Shown: positions 1 to 11,698, counted from the stretch's first letter. The stretch is DNA of 64,000 nt from Euphorbia lathyris (GCF_963576675.1 NC_088914.1:20625001-20689000), one strand, 5' to 3'. Numbers and translations are program-made. Notes: generated from the letters alone by a model not told the origin.

Positions 1-460
1 CGAGCATCTCGAACGCCTCTCAGCAATCGCTCAAACAACTCCATATTGTTACCGATTGACAAAATACGAGATACCCGATACGGTCCTCGCCTAATAACAC
101 CAGATGTTATTCCAAGGCTTCTCGAGCATCTCGAACGCCTCTCAGCAATCGCTCAAACAACTCCATGTTGTTATCGATTGACAAAATGCGAGATACCCGA
201 TACGGTCCTCGCCTAATAACACCAGATGTTATTCCAAGGCTTCTCGAGCATCTTGAATGCCTCTCAGCACTCGCTGAAACAACTCCATGTTGTTACCGAT
301 TGATAAAATGCGAGATACCCGATACGGTCATCGCCTAATAACACCAGATGTTATTCCAAGGCTTCTCGAGCATCTCGAACGCCTCTAAGCAAACACTAAA
401 AACAACCCGATGTTGTTACCGATTGACCATAATACAAGCTATACAATAAGGTCCTCAAGT
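1..460. repeat. 122-bp tandem repeat array, about 3.7 copies
   Basis: The phrase cgagcatctcgaacgcctct recurs at 1, 123, 245 and 367, an exact 122-bp period. Copies 1-3 are nearly identical, with scattered substitutions. Copy 4 decays after about 60 bases, so the array edge lies near 460. The array may continue left of the window. Such minisatellites are known in the untranslated part of Tat/Ogre elements. Spacing is far too long and no spacers are present, so it is not CRISPR-like. Confidence 0.95.
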
Positions 461-691
461 AAAAATCAAGAAAAACCTCCAAAATTCGCAAATTAGAAAA
501 GCGTCACGGATACCCGACAAAGTTCATCGATAAACAAAACAAAGCAAGCCAATGGCTCCCCACAAACTGAAACTCAAAAATTCATAAATTACACATACAT
601 TAAAGCAAATATCCAGTGCAAGAAATCTTGAAACGTAAACTAAAGATGCTCTCAAACAAAGTACATCTAATTCCCAAAGATCCAGCATCTA

Positions 692-1450
692 CTAAGGCCA
701 CACGTTGGCATGGCCAGGGTTAGGGATAGCCTCATCATCCATCAAATCTTGATACACTGCTCGCCAATCCGCACACTCGTCAGTATTATGCCCATTTTGC
801 CTATGATACAAGCACGCCTTGCCAACATGAGTCACACAATGGTTCGGGTTCGCCGGGACAGGCCCGAGATAACCCTGACTGGCAAACTCAAGGAAAACCA
901 CGATACGAGGCTTCAGAGGGTCAACAAACGTCAGGCCATACGGACGCGACGGCGAAGCATGGCGACCCACACGCCGGTACTCAAATTCGGTAGAAAGATT
1001 TGTAACCCTTTCTAGTTCGTCGGTAAGAAGCCTCCTAATCCACGAAGAGTGCGGGTTCAACACAGGCGCGACCGTCTCATCAGGGTTGAGAAAGCCAATA
1101 CCATCTTGCGACCAAACCTTTTTCTCGGTCGTGGACAACGCACTAGCCACCACTTCGCAGGAATCCATCACCGATCCAGTATACGGAGTAGAACTCTCAC
1201 TCTCCGTATTTCTTTTTTGAGAGGTAGCACCCCATTTCATCCACACAGGCGAGGCATACCGGGCTTTTCGGTCCCCGTCGTGGTCTGCAGTCGGCGGATA
1301 GTACATATAGGGATGTGGCATCGCTGATATACCTTTTTGCACCTCCAGCACTCTGGCAGGATCGACGATATCCCGAAGAGACATTACAAGAGGAGTATAG
1401 GACAAAGAACGACCAACAAAAGATCCCAACAAACTAGCAAAGCAACCCAA
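692..1450 (-). CDS. Retrotransposon gag-like protein with a zinc-knuckle-like C-terminus
   Basis: An open frame of 252 codons without a stop. Near the C-terminus (about residues 214-227) it holds a C-x2-H-x3-GH-x3-C arrangement (CLYHRQNGHNTDEC) followed by a short acidic helix-like stretch. This resembles the end of Ty3/gypsy gag proteins, where C/H knuckles bind RNA. The rest has no motif I recognise. It lies on the strand opposite to the presumed element, 200 bp downstream of the PF04195-like pseudogene and in the same orientation, so both could belong to one antisense transcript. The start at 1450 is the first ATG of the frame; a 5' exon cannot be excluded. Confidence 0.5.
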   Translation of the reverse strand: MGCFASLLGSFVGRSLSYTPLVMSLRDIVDPARVLEVQKGISAMPHPYMYYPPTADHDGDRKARYASPVWMKWGATSQKRNTESESSTPYTGSVMDSCEVVASALSTTEKKVWSQDGIGFLNPDETVAPVLNPHSSWIRRLLTDELERVTNLSTEFEYRRVGRHASPSRPYGLTFVDPLKPRIVVFLEFASQGYLGPVPANPNHCVTHVGKACLYHRQNGHNTDECADWRAVYQDLMDDEAIPNPGHANVWP

Positions 1451-1653
1451 ACTAACGCAAAAACGACTCCTATTTATAGCCCAGAAAGACGGGACGTGAA
1501 AGACAATTCAGAAAAAGTAACCATCAGATCAATTGCAGGTTTATAATAATAGCATCAAAAGAAGCCATCCAAAAGATCACGGAGGATCTGAATGTACGGA
1601 TACATCATTACAAAGCTTTGAAACAAAAAAAAACAAGAAAACCCTATTTCAGC

Positions 1654-4191
1654 CTACTTTTTCTTAAAGCGACCACAGAACTCGACAGCCCTCGCTTGAG
1701 CATCTTTGTCATACACATCCGGAGAGAAGATAACCTCCGGAGGAACCGCATATCCGGCAGTATGAGCAGCCGCAATGAGCATCATCTGATCCATCTTCAC
1801 AAGCTTTTCTTCTCGCTGCCCCGCGAAAGCATGAAATCGGCGGCTTCTTTGTGGCCCACCTCGAGTTCTTACCGAAGCCTCTCATTCTCTGTCAGCACGG
1901 TCGACTTTTCTGCGGACAACAAGTCTAGCTGTTGGGTCCTTTCCAACAAAATGCCTTTGACGCGATGAGACCATGAAATTGCCATCTTCAACAACATCCT
2001 ACGACAATTTTTCCACCTTAAGCTATTCAGACAGACCGGCAATCTCGGCTTCATGATGACCCAACAGCTCGCCAGCCTGGACCAACTTCACATTCACCGC
2101 CTCCAGCTCAGCAACGGCATTCCACAGACCCTGCTCCATCTCACAGAAGACTTGGTCGTCGTTCACACACATATCGAACACCATATTAGCATTAGAGATG
2201 GCCTGCAGACACAAAATGACACAGTTAAGTTCTGATCCTTACGTAAAATACTTACAACAGAACTTACCACACCAAGCGCTGATAAGGTCTCTAGACCCAG
2301 GTTCATCTTCGACACTCCGTCCATCCGATATGATTCTCCGAGAACCCTGGAAACACGAGCCATCGCACGAGGCAGATCCGACGTCAACATGTCAGAATGA
2401 ACCGATAACCCCAGAATGAAATCGTGAAACTTTGCCAGTTTCAACTCCATTCTGTTCACCATTTCAGGATGATCGCCTACCCTATCTTCCAGGTCTGCCA
2501 CAAGCTCGGCCCCTCCCTCAGTCCATGCTCGCTTAGATTTCTCGCTTGCACCAATACCACAATCACCAGTGACAACCTCCTCCTGCTCAGCCCCCACAAC
2601 CTTTTTCCCTTTATCCATTTTTCATTTTCGGGACACCACCGCTTCGACCTGACCGACGGTCTCCTCCCCGACGTAAATCACCTCGGGCTCCTTGGCTTCC
2701 TTCAGCTCATTCTTTAGCATGGGCGTTCCCTGAGGGATATCTGCCACTACCCCAGCATCGTCGAACACAGCTAACACCCCGCCCATACTTTGCACTACCT
2801 GATTTGCATCCTCGAGCGAAGAAAAAGACGCCAGGGAAGCCGAGACACCAGCAAATGCCTCCTAAGCGCTATCAATTCCCACGCCGAACTCATCAGGATC
2901 GAAGTCCATGCTTACACGAGGATCCCCAGCACCTACAACATAAAAAAAACTACTTAGTAAAATTTTCAAACACAAAAACACATTGCTAATAAAACACTCG
3001 GACAAACCCGGACACCTCACCTACAACGGCAACGTTAACAGTTATTGATTCCAATTCAGTGAGTTCTCTAGTCGAAAATTTGTAACCCTTTTTCCACATC
3101 TCAAAGTCAGACGCGGACCAGCCCGATAATTGCGCCATCCGCCACTGGTTCCAAATATAATAGCCTGAGGCCAAGAAATGACCGATTAGCTCGTCCACGT
3201 CTTGCTTATGATCCTTATCCGAGGGAAGGCCCTTTAGATATTCAACCAATTGATCTTCCGACTCCAGCATTGCCCGAGGCCTTAGCCACCTACCCGAATC
3301 TATGGGGTCCTCATTCCAAACCACTCTGAAGGGGAAATCCCCGTCCAACTTGCGAACAAGAAAATAACGATGTCGATACTCATTCACCTTGTCTTTCAGC
3401 CCTCCGATCACCTTAAATTTTTGGTGAGAAAAAGTGACGTGCTACGACTGCGGCCCTTTATTTGGGCGAAAGAACTGGCGAAATACCATCCCGGTTGCTC
3501 GAAAACCCGTCGATCTACATAGCAAATAAAAACCAACCATCATCCTCCATCCGTTCGGGTGGATCTGACCAGGGCAAAGGTCATATTCTTTCAGAACTTC
3601 CACAAAGAAGGGCAGGAGAGGAAGTCCCATCCCCGATTCGAACTGTTCCTCATACACCACTAGCTCATTAGCGCCCCCCGCGTGATAGGCACGGTCCTCT
3701 TCGCCCAATGCAACTAGCTCATATGGTTGACCTAACCGATATACCGCTGAAATAGACGCGAGATCCGCGGTTACAATAATGATGTGTGCATCCTCTATGG
3801 AAAAAGACTCCGATCTTTTCGAACGACGTGCCTTCTCAAAGCGTTTACCATCAATACCCGCAACTCCTGGCGATCTCGTCCATAATTTGGCCCTCATCTG
3901 TTTGTAAATAGCTGCTAGATTTCGTCTCTCCGTCACTAAACCGTCCATCACAACCACAACTACTTCCAGCACACCCGCGGCAACACCGCCAGTTGGCCGC
4001 TCAGTGCTAGGTATAGCACGAGGTACAACAGATCTTTTCCTTTTTACCAAAGGAGAGCTACTGTCCCCCTCCGATTATATCTGCTTTTTCCGCTTTGAGG
4101 AGCGGGTCCGTGATGTATCACGAAGCGTGAAATCTCCCGGAGTAACCGGCGGCAATCGTTTGAAGGCTCCCCGGGAAGAACCTTCTGACAT
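1654..4191 (-). pseudogene. Decayed plant 'putative gypsy-type transposase' (PF04195-like) gene
   Basis: From the ATG at 4191 one frame runs to about 3012. It carries the signature of the plant PF04195 family (GLPLLPFFVEVLKEY, then a PNGWRMMVGFY-type segment) around 3540-3620. In-frame stops lie at about 4075 (TAA) and 3442 (TAG). A GT donor near 3011 and an AG acceptor near 2930 suggest an intron; a second intron runs from about 2260 to an acceptor near 2204. The remainder (2930-1654) is lysine/glutamate-rich and helical, with stops and at least one frameshift near 2020. The last coding part, ending in FCGRFKKK before TAG at 1654-1656, is still readable. PF04195 proteins are retrotransposon-associated; their biochemical role is unknown despite the name. 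Confidence 0.65.
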
Positions 4192-4696
4192 ACTCCCCTT
4201 GCCCAAAACACAGTAAACAAAAGCAAAAGGGAGGGAGGTGTAACTAACCTTGCAGAAAAATGATGCAACGGTCAAAGACAGGTTCCGCACAGCAGCACGG
4301 GAAGCACCGAACCTTGACCGCTCCAAATTACGACAAATCACGGGTCAAAAACGGCAACCGATGCTGTGATAAGGGAGGAACAGTAGAAGGAACAGCGCTA
4401 CGCCAGGAGGGGAAAAAGAAAATAAGCTCTAAACTCTTTTCCAACCTTTATACCAAGCAAAAAGGGGAGGAACCGGTAAAAGCACAACACCTAAGATATC
4501 AGGCGGCGGGTGCAGAACGTTTTAAAAGCAAAGCATTTAATGCCTCAACAGTAACCTAACAACGCATGCGCAGGAGCTGAAGCGTCATTTCTGCAAAAAT
4601 CGAGCTGCGTATGCCCGTTTTCCATTCGCTACTCGAACACGGCTGCTTCTTCAACTAGGTTTACACCTCGTATGGAATGCTCGCCAAAACTGTTCG

Positions 4697-4704
4697 CGGG
4701 GGGG
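4697..4704 (+). other. Candidate polypurine tract of the gypsy-type element
   Basis: A run of eight G follows cgc at 4694-4696, and a TG start (tgattcggga) follows at 4711. In Ty3/gypsy elements a G-rich tract directly before TG primes plus-strand synthesis at the 3' LTR. The few bases between tract and TG make the exact LTR start uncertain. Confidence 0.45.
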
Positions 4705-4710
4705 ACTACT

Positions 4711-5000
4711 TGATTCGGGATCTCACGAAAGCCCAAAAGGCCCAGGCCCAATGAATAGAGCCCAAAGACCACCTCAACTCATTATAAATACCTCCAACAT
4801 GGGAAGGTAAAGGCATTGAAAACTCTCTTAGCACAAATCGGGTAACCTCTGAAAGCTCTTCGATTATTTCTCTTCTTAGTTCATCCCGAACGTCTAACTG
4901 TCTTGATCGTCGGAGTATATGCAGGGACCGCTCCCCGCACATAGACGAATCCCGAAGAGCGACTGGGGAACCCGACCGGTTGCCTGAATCCCTGTTGTCC
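4711..5000 (+). repeat. LTR-like segment with TATA box
   Basis: Starts with TG after the G-tract. A run of agcccaaaaggcccaggccc at 4732-4751 is a style common in plant gypsy LTRs. TATAAATA lies at 4783-4790, about 75 bases in, and would start transcription near 4820. No matching second LTR is in the window, so the end (about 5000, where AT-rich DNA begins) is a guess. Confidence 0.4.
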
Positions 5001-5002
5001 AT

Positions 5003-5744
5003 TCCCTAATTAAGTTATAAATTAGAAGGACTAATATAGATATTTTTCAATTAGAGTCGGTATAAAATTGGTATAAGAATTTGAATATAAAATTAGTACA
5101 AATAGACTTATGACAATGTAACAAGTCTAATGGTATATTCGGTCTAAAATAATTGTACTGGTTTAGTATTACATGTAATTATTCCGATAACAGATAAAAA
5201 TAAGCCTCATAAAAGTAATTGGTTTAAAATTTAGTTTTAAATTATTTATATAATATTTAAGTGACTTTAATACTTTTGGGCTTAATTGTTATTTAAAATA
5301 TTTGAATACTCTGGATTTTGATTGTAGAATAATTATTTGAAGAATGATTATTTATCATTGTGATACTTTGAAAATTGGGTCAAGAAAATGAATTTGACAA
5401 TCTTATTCGAATTGTTTTTGGATTGAGAAAATTATTGCGGTTGTTGTTATTATTATTTATGTGATTTAGATTGAAGTCCAAATATGATTTTTTATGAGTC
5501 GTGATATTTTGAAATATAGACAAAATTGTTTTGTCTGTCTAGGATTGCAGTAGTTTGAAAGACCATACCTAAGGACGGTATAACTAGAGTGCACGACTGG
5601 TAGTCTTAACGTTAGGTAAGAAACGAGATATCTCGATTATTGATACTGTTGATGTTACGAGAAACTACATGAGTGGCATTCGATGATGGACACAAGTCTT
5701 GTATTACATTTTGGCAATATGTGATGATTTGGAAAATGATATTT
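5003..5744. other. AT-rich stretch without recognised genes
   Basis: About 740 bases, strongly AT-rich, with stops in all frames. I see no terminal repeats, tandem repeats or protein similarity. A moderately less AT-rich patch (5530-5690) has no recognisable motif. It is the target DNA of the LINE insertions to its right. Confidence 0.6.
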
Positions 5745-5763
5745 AATAGTAAGCTTATAATAT
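5745..5763 (+). repeat. Target-site duplication of the outer LINE, left copy
   Basis: aatagtaagcttataatat, identical to 11699-11717. Lengths of 15-20 bp are typical for L1 target-primed reverse transcription. Confidence 0.9.
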
Positions 5764-6086
5764 TTTTTTTTTAATTGAAAACTTGAAGGTCGACCCAAAA
5801 GAACCAAAGCATCATAACAAGGTTAGCACACTTCGAATCAAATGGAGCCGAGCCCAAAATATTATTAAAAGAGAAGAGAAGATCCGTACAAAATAAATAA
5901 TAAAGGACAAACAAAAAAGCGAAATAAAGTACAAACAAACTAACGGAATTTAAACTGGGGCAGTCCCGCGAAGTCATCAGACACAAGATGAGAGCAGAAG
6001 GAAGGCGAGAAATTCCATGAAATCAACGAAGAAGCAGTAAGTGAACTTTGTAAAACATATGTTTTTTTAAAGAAAAAAACTAGAAG

Positions 6087-7442
6087 ATGGCGACCTCATC
6101 CCCCGGTGACGGCGCATCCATTGCGATTGCTCACCTTTTCGACCGGAAAGCTTTCGCCGACTTCTCCAAATCAGATATCAATAGACAGTTGCCTGCGGCA
6201 CCCTCCTTCGCGGATGTTGTCATGAAATCAATCCCCTCCGAGTCGATACCTACGCCGCCGCTGCTCAGCTCGGCCTGCTCCTCTCCGCCGCTGGTTACGG
6301 AAGAAGGGGGATTTAAAGCAGTGAAAGTCCCACAGAAGATTTACGAGGAAAGGATCAGAGTCGTGCAATTCTCGGTCATCGGAAGAGTATTCTTGAGTAA
6401 AGGTGAGAAACCATGGAAGCATGCTGACCTTAAACAGCTGCTAAATCAAAAATGGAAGCATAGCCTAGAGTGGAAAATGATATCTCTAGGTAAAGGATTC
6501 TACCAATTCGTTATGCCCAACGAAAAGGCGATGCAGGTGATCTGGGAGCATGGAGCTATTTCGTTAAAGCCAGGAATTATCAGGTTCTCTCCGTGGTACC
6601 CTGGATTCAATCCTGACATGCACAAAACAACCTCTGCACAAGTTTGGGTAAGATTTTATAATTTGCCCTGGGAATTCTGGGATACCAGAATTATTACTAG
6701 CATTGCTAGAGCTGTAGGAGTCCCAATTAGATTTGATAGCAACACTGTTAACGGTGAGTTTGGACACTATGCTAGAGTGCTCATTGATGTTGAACTCTCT
6801 AGGGACATTCAAGATAGGATACGGGTTGACACGGAAAACCAAAAGCATTGGGTTTTTATTGAGTATGAAAACCTGCCTATGCTATGTAGTATTTGCTCTT
6901 CTATTGGACACAATGCTTCTGTTTGCAGGAGAAATATCAATCCCAAGCCTCAAGCACTGAAGGTTTCAAAGGCTAAACCTCCCTCTTCCGCTTGGAGGCC
7001 TGACCTTCCTGCAGTTTCTGTACAGCAGAATGCGGAGGTTCCACCTTTACAATCCGAGAATAATGTGGAAAGTAGGAAAGAGCTGCAATTGGCCATTCAC
7101 AAGCCTGAGACATACAGGCAAGGTTCTGCGAAGGGAGTTCATCATGCCTGGGATGATCCCAGTGACGATGATAGGCAATATGAGTCTGACCCTGAGAACA
7201 CAGAAGCTCAGTCTGACCATGAGAACACAAAAATTCAGTTACCGGCAGGGACTCCCAAAGGGGCTAACTATCTATCTGAATCGATTGAATGGATGCAACA
7301 CATGGCTCGGTCACATAACAGGGAGATTTGCTCTGGAAATGAGTTTGCGGCTGAGGGAAGCGATTGGATAACAGCTCGCAAGAAACCTAAGGGTAGAAAA
7401 AGTGAATCGCGTCTGGCAGGACGCTTTCGATCAACTGTATAG
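6087..7442 (+). CDS. LINE ORF1 protein (DUF4283, CCHC zinc knuckle)
   Basis: 451 residues, uninterrupted. Roughly residues 90-240 match the plant DUF4283 layout (QLLNQKWKHSLEWKMISLG, then a VWVRFYNLPWEFW segment). A C-x2-C-x4-H-x4-C knuckle, CSICSSIGHNASVC, follows at about 268-281. The C-terminal 170 residues are polar and probably disordered. Known role: ORF1 proteins bind LINE RNA to form the particle used in retrotransposition. The ATG at 6087 is the first in the element and follows its 45-base leader. Five bases separate its TAG from the ORF2 ATG, in a different frame, so ORF2 probably needs reinitiation or another coupling mechanism. Confidence 0.93.
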   Translation: MATSSPGDGASIAIAHLFDRKAFADFSKSDINRQLPAAPSFADVVMKSIPSESIPTPPLLSSACSSPPLVTEEGGFKAVKVPQKIYEERIRVVQFSVIGRVFLSKGEKPWKHADLKQLLNQKWKHSLEWKMISLGKGFYQFVMPNEKAMQVIWEHGAISLKPGIIRFSPWYPGFNPDMHKTTSAQVWVRFYNLPWEFWDTRIITSIARAVGVPIRFDSNTVNGEFGHYARVLIDVELSRDIQDRIRVDTENQKHWVFIEYENLPMLCSICSSIGHNASVCRRNINPKPQALKVSKAKPPSSAWRPDLPAVSVQQNAEVPPLQSENNVESRKELQLAIHKPETYRQGSAKGVHHAWDDPSDDDRQYESDPENTEAQSDHENTKIQLPAGTPKGANYLSESIEWMQHMARSHNREICSGNEFAAEGSDWITARKKPKGRKSESRLAGRFRSTV

Positions 7443-7447
7443 TACTG

Positions 7448-10400
7448 ATGAAGATCTTATTCTGGAACTGCAGGGGAATTCTAAATGAGGGAACCCAGAG
7501 GGCTCTTAAACTGCTTTGTATCTCCAATCAGCTTGATCTGCTATGCTTAGCTGAACCTATGGTTGATTTCGACAGAATCTCCTGCCACTTCTGGAACTCT
7601 ATTGGTATGCAACGCATTGACTGCAATCAGAATAATTCAATTTGGATCTTCTGCAAAATTGGCTGCAGTGGTCGCTGTTCAATTATTTTCAATCATGAGC
7701 AATATATTTCTATCAAATATGCTCTGAATCAGGAGAGTTATCAAATTTCATTTGTATATGGTAGCAATACGGCCATTAGAAGACGAGATCTCTGGAGCTC
7801 TCTCCTCTCTAAGCAGGTCTGCAGCAAAAGGCTAGTCCTTGGAGACTTCAATGCAATTACGGGAGCCCATGAAAAAACTGGAATCAGTCCCTCGGAAAGC
7901 AGCTGCCGAGATTTCAGGGAATTCATAAGAAATGGAGAATTAACGGAAATTGACAGTTCTGGTCTTCAATTCACATGGTCTAATGGAAGAAGGGGTGCTG
8001 CTCATGTTGAATGCAAACTGGACCGGGCCTTGGTGAATGATGATTTCATTGACAGCTGGGATAGATTAAGCTACCACATTCTTCCGAGAAGCAAGTCTGA
8101 TCACTCCCCGATACTTCTTTCATGTGTTTCTGGAGCTGTCAGAAAAAGTAGGTTTCGCTTTCTTTCTATGTGGGTCACTCATGACTCGCTGAGAAATCTG
8201 GTGGCTGAGCATTGGTCTGATTGCAATATCTCTCTTCCGCCGGCACAACTGTTATGTTACAAACTGAAATCTCTTCGTCCTAAACTTCGGACTTGGAACA
8301 AGGATACTTTTGGGATGGTTGACAGCAACATTAGAAACGCTCAAACAAAACTTGAGGATATCCAAAACTGCATCTCGAGAGAGGGTCTTAATGATTCTTG
8401 GTTTGCTCAAGAATTAGAGGCTCAAAAGGATCTTGATCTGCAAATATACAGACAAGAATTGCTACTGAGAGACAAAAGCAGGGAGAAATGGCTGATAGCC
8501 GGGGATCGTAATTCTGCCTTCTTTCACAGGTCTGCCAAAATTAGAAAGGTACAACCAACTCTTGACAATCTTCTAATTAACAACACAATTATTAGTGATG
8601 AAAACACAATTGCGAGCCATGTAATACGATATTATCAAGACTTATTCACTGGCAGTGTGAGACACATCAACTATGGAGATGTTAGATCAGTTATTCCGCA
8701 ATGTGTTACGGACTTGGATGATGAGCTGCTGATGCAGCGACCTTCTGCGGATGAAATTCGCAAAGCCGTCTTCAGCATGGGCAAGGACAGCTCACCCGGT
8801 CCTGATGGTTTTGGAGGCATATTCTATCAGAATTTTTGGGACATAATTGGTAACGATGTTTGTCAAATGGTCTATAGCTTCTTTGACTCTGGTCATATGC
8901 TACCTGGTCTGAATACGAGCATAATGGCGCTCATCCCTAAGGTGGAAGGAGCTAATGAAATTCATCAATTCAGGCCTGTTGCTATGGGAAATTTCAATTA
9001 CAAGATCATTTCAAAAATTATTGCTGATAGACTTGCTCCTATTGCGTCTAGAATTATTTCTGACAACCAATTTGGTTTCATAGCAGGCAGAAGCATCCAC
9101 CACTGCATAGCTACAGCATCTGAGGGGATCAACATGCTTAAAAAGAAGTGCTTTGGGGGTAATATGGCCCTCAAAATCGATATCAGAAAGGCCTTCGACA
9201 CACTTGACTGGAATTTCCTGCTGGCCATTCTTGAATCTTTTGGCTTCTCTCTGAAATTTAGAAACTGGATACTGGAGATTCTGAGATCCGCTAGAATTTC
9301 TATTTCTCTTCAAGGCGGAATCAAAGGCTTCTTTGCCTGTTCATGCGGTGTTAGACAGGGAGATCCACTATCTTCCACTCTGTTTGGGATTGCTGAGGAT
9401 TTTCTGAGTAGATGGATTTCTAAAATGATTGCTGATGGCAATCTTGATCCGATGTTATATACCAATAATACTGCTTTCCCTTCTCATCTTTTTTATGCAG
9501 ATGATATGCTGATTTTTGCAAAGGCCTCGATGAAAAACATGAGGTGCATCAAAGACTTCTTCAAACTCTATGAGGAATTTTCTGGTCAGGTTGTTAATTG
9601 GAACAAATCACAGGTTGTATTTGGTCAGTTCATTTCAGCTTCAAGACGAGCCTGCCTTTCTGACATCCTGGGAATCCGTCAGGCTGAGCTACCTTTTATC
9701 TACCTGGGGGTTCCGCTGTTTCAAGGAGCTCCTAGGTCCCGGTTCTTAAATCCCCTGGTTGATAAATTCCTCTCTAAGTTTAGTCTCTAGAGGGGCCATT
9801 CTCTATCTTTTGCAGGCAGGCTTACTTTAATCAAATCTGCTCTAACTGGAGCTCTTGTGCACTCTTTCCTATTGTATCGGTGGCCCACTGCGCTCTTGAA
9901 TCGCCTTAACAGAGCTATCCGTAATTTCCTCTGGACTGGAGACAAGGACCGAAGAAAGCTCATTGTGGTTCCTTGGAATATCTGCTGCAAGCAAATTGTT
10001 GATGGAGGTTTAGGTATCAAAGAGCTGAAAACTTTTAATACAGCCTTGCTTGCGAAATTCAGCTGGGACCTAATTCAGGGACATGGTTTCATCATCAACC
10101 TGATTCGTCTCAGATTTCTGGAGCACTCTGGAATCCCTAAGAGATACATCTCTAACTCTTCCATTTGGTCCTCGATAAGAAGTAATTTTCATCTGATTAA
10201 TGATGATTCTATTTGGTGGATTGGAGAAAACTCGAGGCTGAAGTTTTGGACAGACAAATGGATTGTGCCGTCGGTTGCAGACCAAGTTGGCATTCCCAAA
10301 AAAATACAAGCTAAATTGGTTGACCCTATTCAGAACTTCAGATTAAACGGAGTCTAGGCTAATTTACATGAGTTACCGGATCAAGTGCAGCTCAATATCA

Positions 10401-11506
10401 GCCAAGTGGAAGATATCGAAGGCTCGGACCTGTGTGTTTGGAAACCTTCAGAGTCAGGAAAGGTTACTGCAAAATCTGTTTATTTAAACTTTATTCAAGG
10501 GGACAAGGTGACTTGGAGCAGGTTTTTTTGGAACCTTTTCGTCCCTCCCAAACGCGCTGCAACTTGTTGGATGCTGCTGCACGGAAAGTTGGCTATTCAG
10601 CCGTTGCTGCAGGCCCGCGGGTTTGCGTTAGCTCAAAGATGCGAGCTGTGTAAATCGCATGAAGAATCCGCTTTTCACCTTTTTGTGACCTGTGCTTTTA
10701 CTAGAGAACTCTGGTCTAGTATTTTTAATGTTTTTGATATCACTACCAGGTATGTGGAATCCTTTGCGGAATTCTTTACAATGCTGCGGGATTATCGCAT
10801 AAGGCGCAGCAGAAGAAAACATTGGATTTTTGCGGTTGTTTCGTGTGTGTGGTTCATCTGGCATATTAGAAACCAAGCTATTTTTGAGAATGAGCTTCCT
10901 TCAATCCAATCAATTAGGCACAGGCTGTATCGACTGATCTTCGAATACAAAGGTGTGACTCCCATTTCTGTCCGCCCTTCCCAGGAACCAGATCTTGTGA
11001 CTGTTCGTTGGATTGCCCCTCCGACTTATTGGATCAAGGTAAACACCGATGGTGCTTCAAGTGTTTCAGGTAATGCAGGCGCAGGTGGGATCTTTAGAAA
11101 CTCGAGGGGATTTGTAGTCGGATGTTTCGCTTTCCCAATTCAGAATGCGCCGGCTCACCTCGCTGAACTCCAGGCTATTGCATATGCAATTGAAGCTGCG
11201 TGGAACAGAAATTGGCATAATATCTGGATTGAATCTGATTCTCTGTATGCAGTGCAGCTGCTAAACAATTGTCAGGCTGAGATCCCCTGGAAAATCAAGA
11301 GAGATTGGCAGAGATGCAGAAGAGATTTATCAGCAATGAATTGGAGGGCTACTCATATTTTTAGGGAAGGGAATCAGGCAGCAGATAGACTCGCGAACCA
11401 TGGGCAATCGGCAACCTCTCCATGCTGGTGGCACTCGGCTCCATATTTCTGTCAAGCTTTTGTTTTTGACGACTTATGCAATGTAGCGCATATTCGTGTT
11501 ATGTAA
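7448..11506 (+). pseudogene. LINE ORF2: endonuclease-reverse transcriptase-RNase H, two amber stops
   Basis: 1352 codons in one frame, broken only by TAG at 9788-9790 and 10355-10357. Domains in order: AP-type endonuclease (residues 1-225; WNCRG, GDFNAI and SDHSPIL present); reverse transcriptase (about 480-745; FRPVAMGN, KIDIRKAFD and the catalytic YADD near 683); zf-RVT Cys/His region (about 1020-1100, CELCKSHEESAFHLF); RNase H of the RVT_3 type (about 1200-1327; NTDGA, AELQA, ESDSL and NQAADRLAN keep the acidic residues). The first stop lies where relatives have Trp in the conserved 'W-x(n)-LSFAGR' region. No frameshift is present. The enzyme would nick target DNA and copy LINE RNA in place; the stops truncate it just after the reverse transcriptase core. 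Confidence 0.95.
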
Positions 11507-11698
11507 TCCTTTTTTCTTTTGTTTGTTTTCTTTATTTTTCCTTTTCTCCCCGTCCCCATTCTGTATTTTTTATTCTTTTCTAATAAAAGGGTTGTTGGTT
11601 GTGCTGGGGGTGCTAACCTAGTTAGGATGCCCGGCTTTCCTTCGCGTCCCAACTTTCATACAAAAAAAAAAAAAAACGAAGAAGCAGTAAGCTTACCA

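Larger units (their letters stand above)
1..5000 (+). mobile_element. 3' part of a probable Tat-lineage Ty3/gypsy retrotransposon
   Basis: Four things seen together suggest the region downstream of pol in a Tat-type element (Grande/Retand/Ogre relatives): a tandem repeat at 1-460, genes on the opposite strand at 692-4191, a G-rich polypurine tract at 4697-4704, and an LTR-like promoter region just after it. Known: Tat elements often carry extra ORFs, some antisense, plus variable tandem repeats between pol and the 3' LTR. No protease, reverse transcriptase or integrase lies inside the window; those would lie left of base 1. The assignment is an inference from layout, and the right boundary near 5000 is not fixed. 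Confidence 0.5.
6042..11676 (+). mobile_element. Nearly full-length L1-type LINE, 5.6 kb
   Basis: Flanked by a 15-17 bp target-site duplication (aacgaagaagcagtaag at 6025-6041 and 11675-11691; the first two A are shared with the tail). It has a very short 5' leader of 45 bases, ORF1 (6087-7442), ORF2 (7448-11506), a T/C-rich 3' UTR and a poly(A) tail of 15 A (11662-11676). Gene order and domains are those of plant L1 elements with a C-terminal RNase H. Two amber stops in ORF2 make this copy inactive by itself. The intact duplication and otherwise open frames argue for a fairly young insertion. Confidence 0.95.
5764..11698 (-). mobile_element. 5'-truncated L1 LINE (minus), split by a second LINE
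   Basis: The element is 5764-6024 plus 11692-11698, interrupted by the full-length LINE. It starts on the plus strand with a T run (5764-5773), the poly(A) tail read backwards. A 19-bp target-site duplication, aatagtaagcttataatat, flanks it exactly at 5745-5763 and 11699-11717. Its last 60 bases resemble the 3' end of the inner LINE (both share gtgctaacct-gtta-gatgc before the tail), so both belong to related L1 families. Only about 270 bases of 3' end remain, as is usual for 5'-truncated LINE copies. Confidence 0.85.

Noticed and set aside
1..460. CRISPR-like appearance of the repeat array
   Set aside because: Head-to-tail 122-bp units without unique spacers, in a plant nuclear genome.
5771..5986. 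71-codon minus-strand open frame
   Set aside because: It covers the 3' UTR of the truncated outer LINE; Phe/Leu-rich because the UTR is T-rich.
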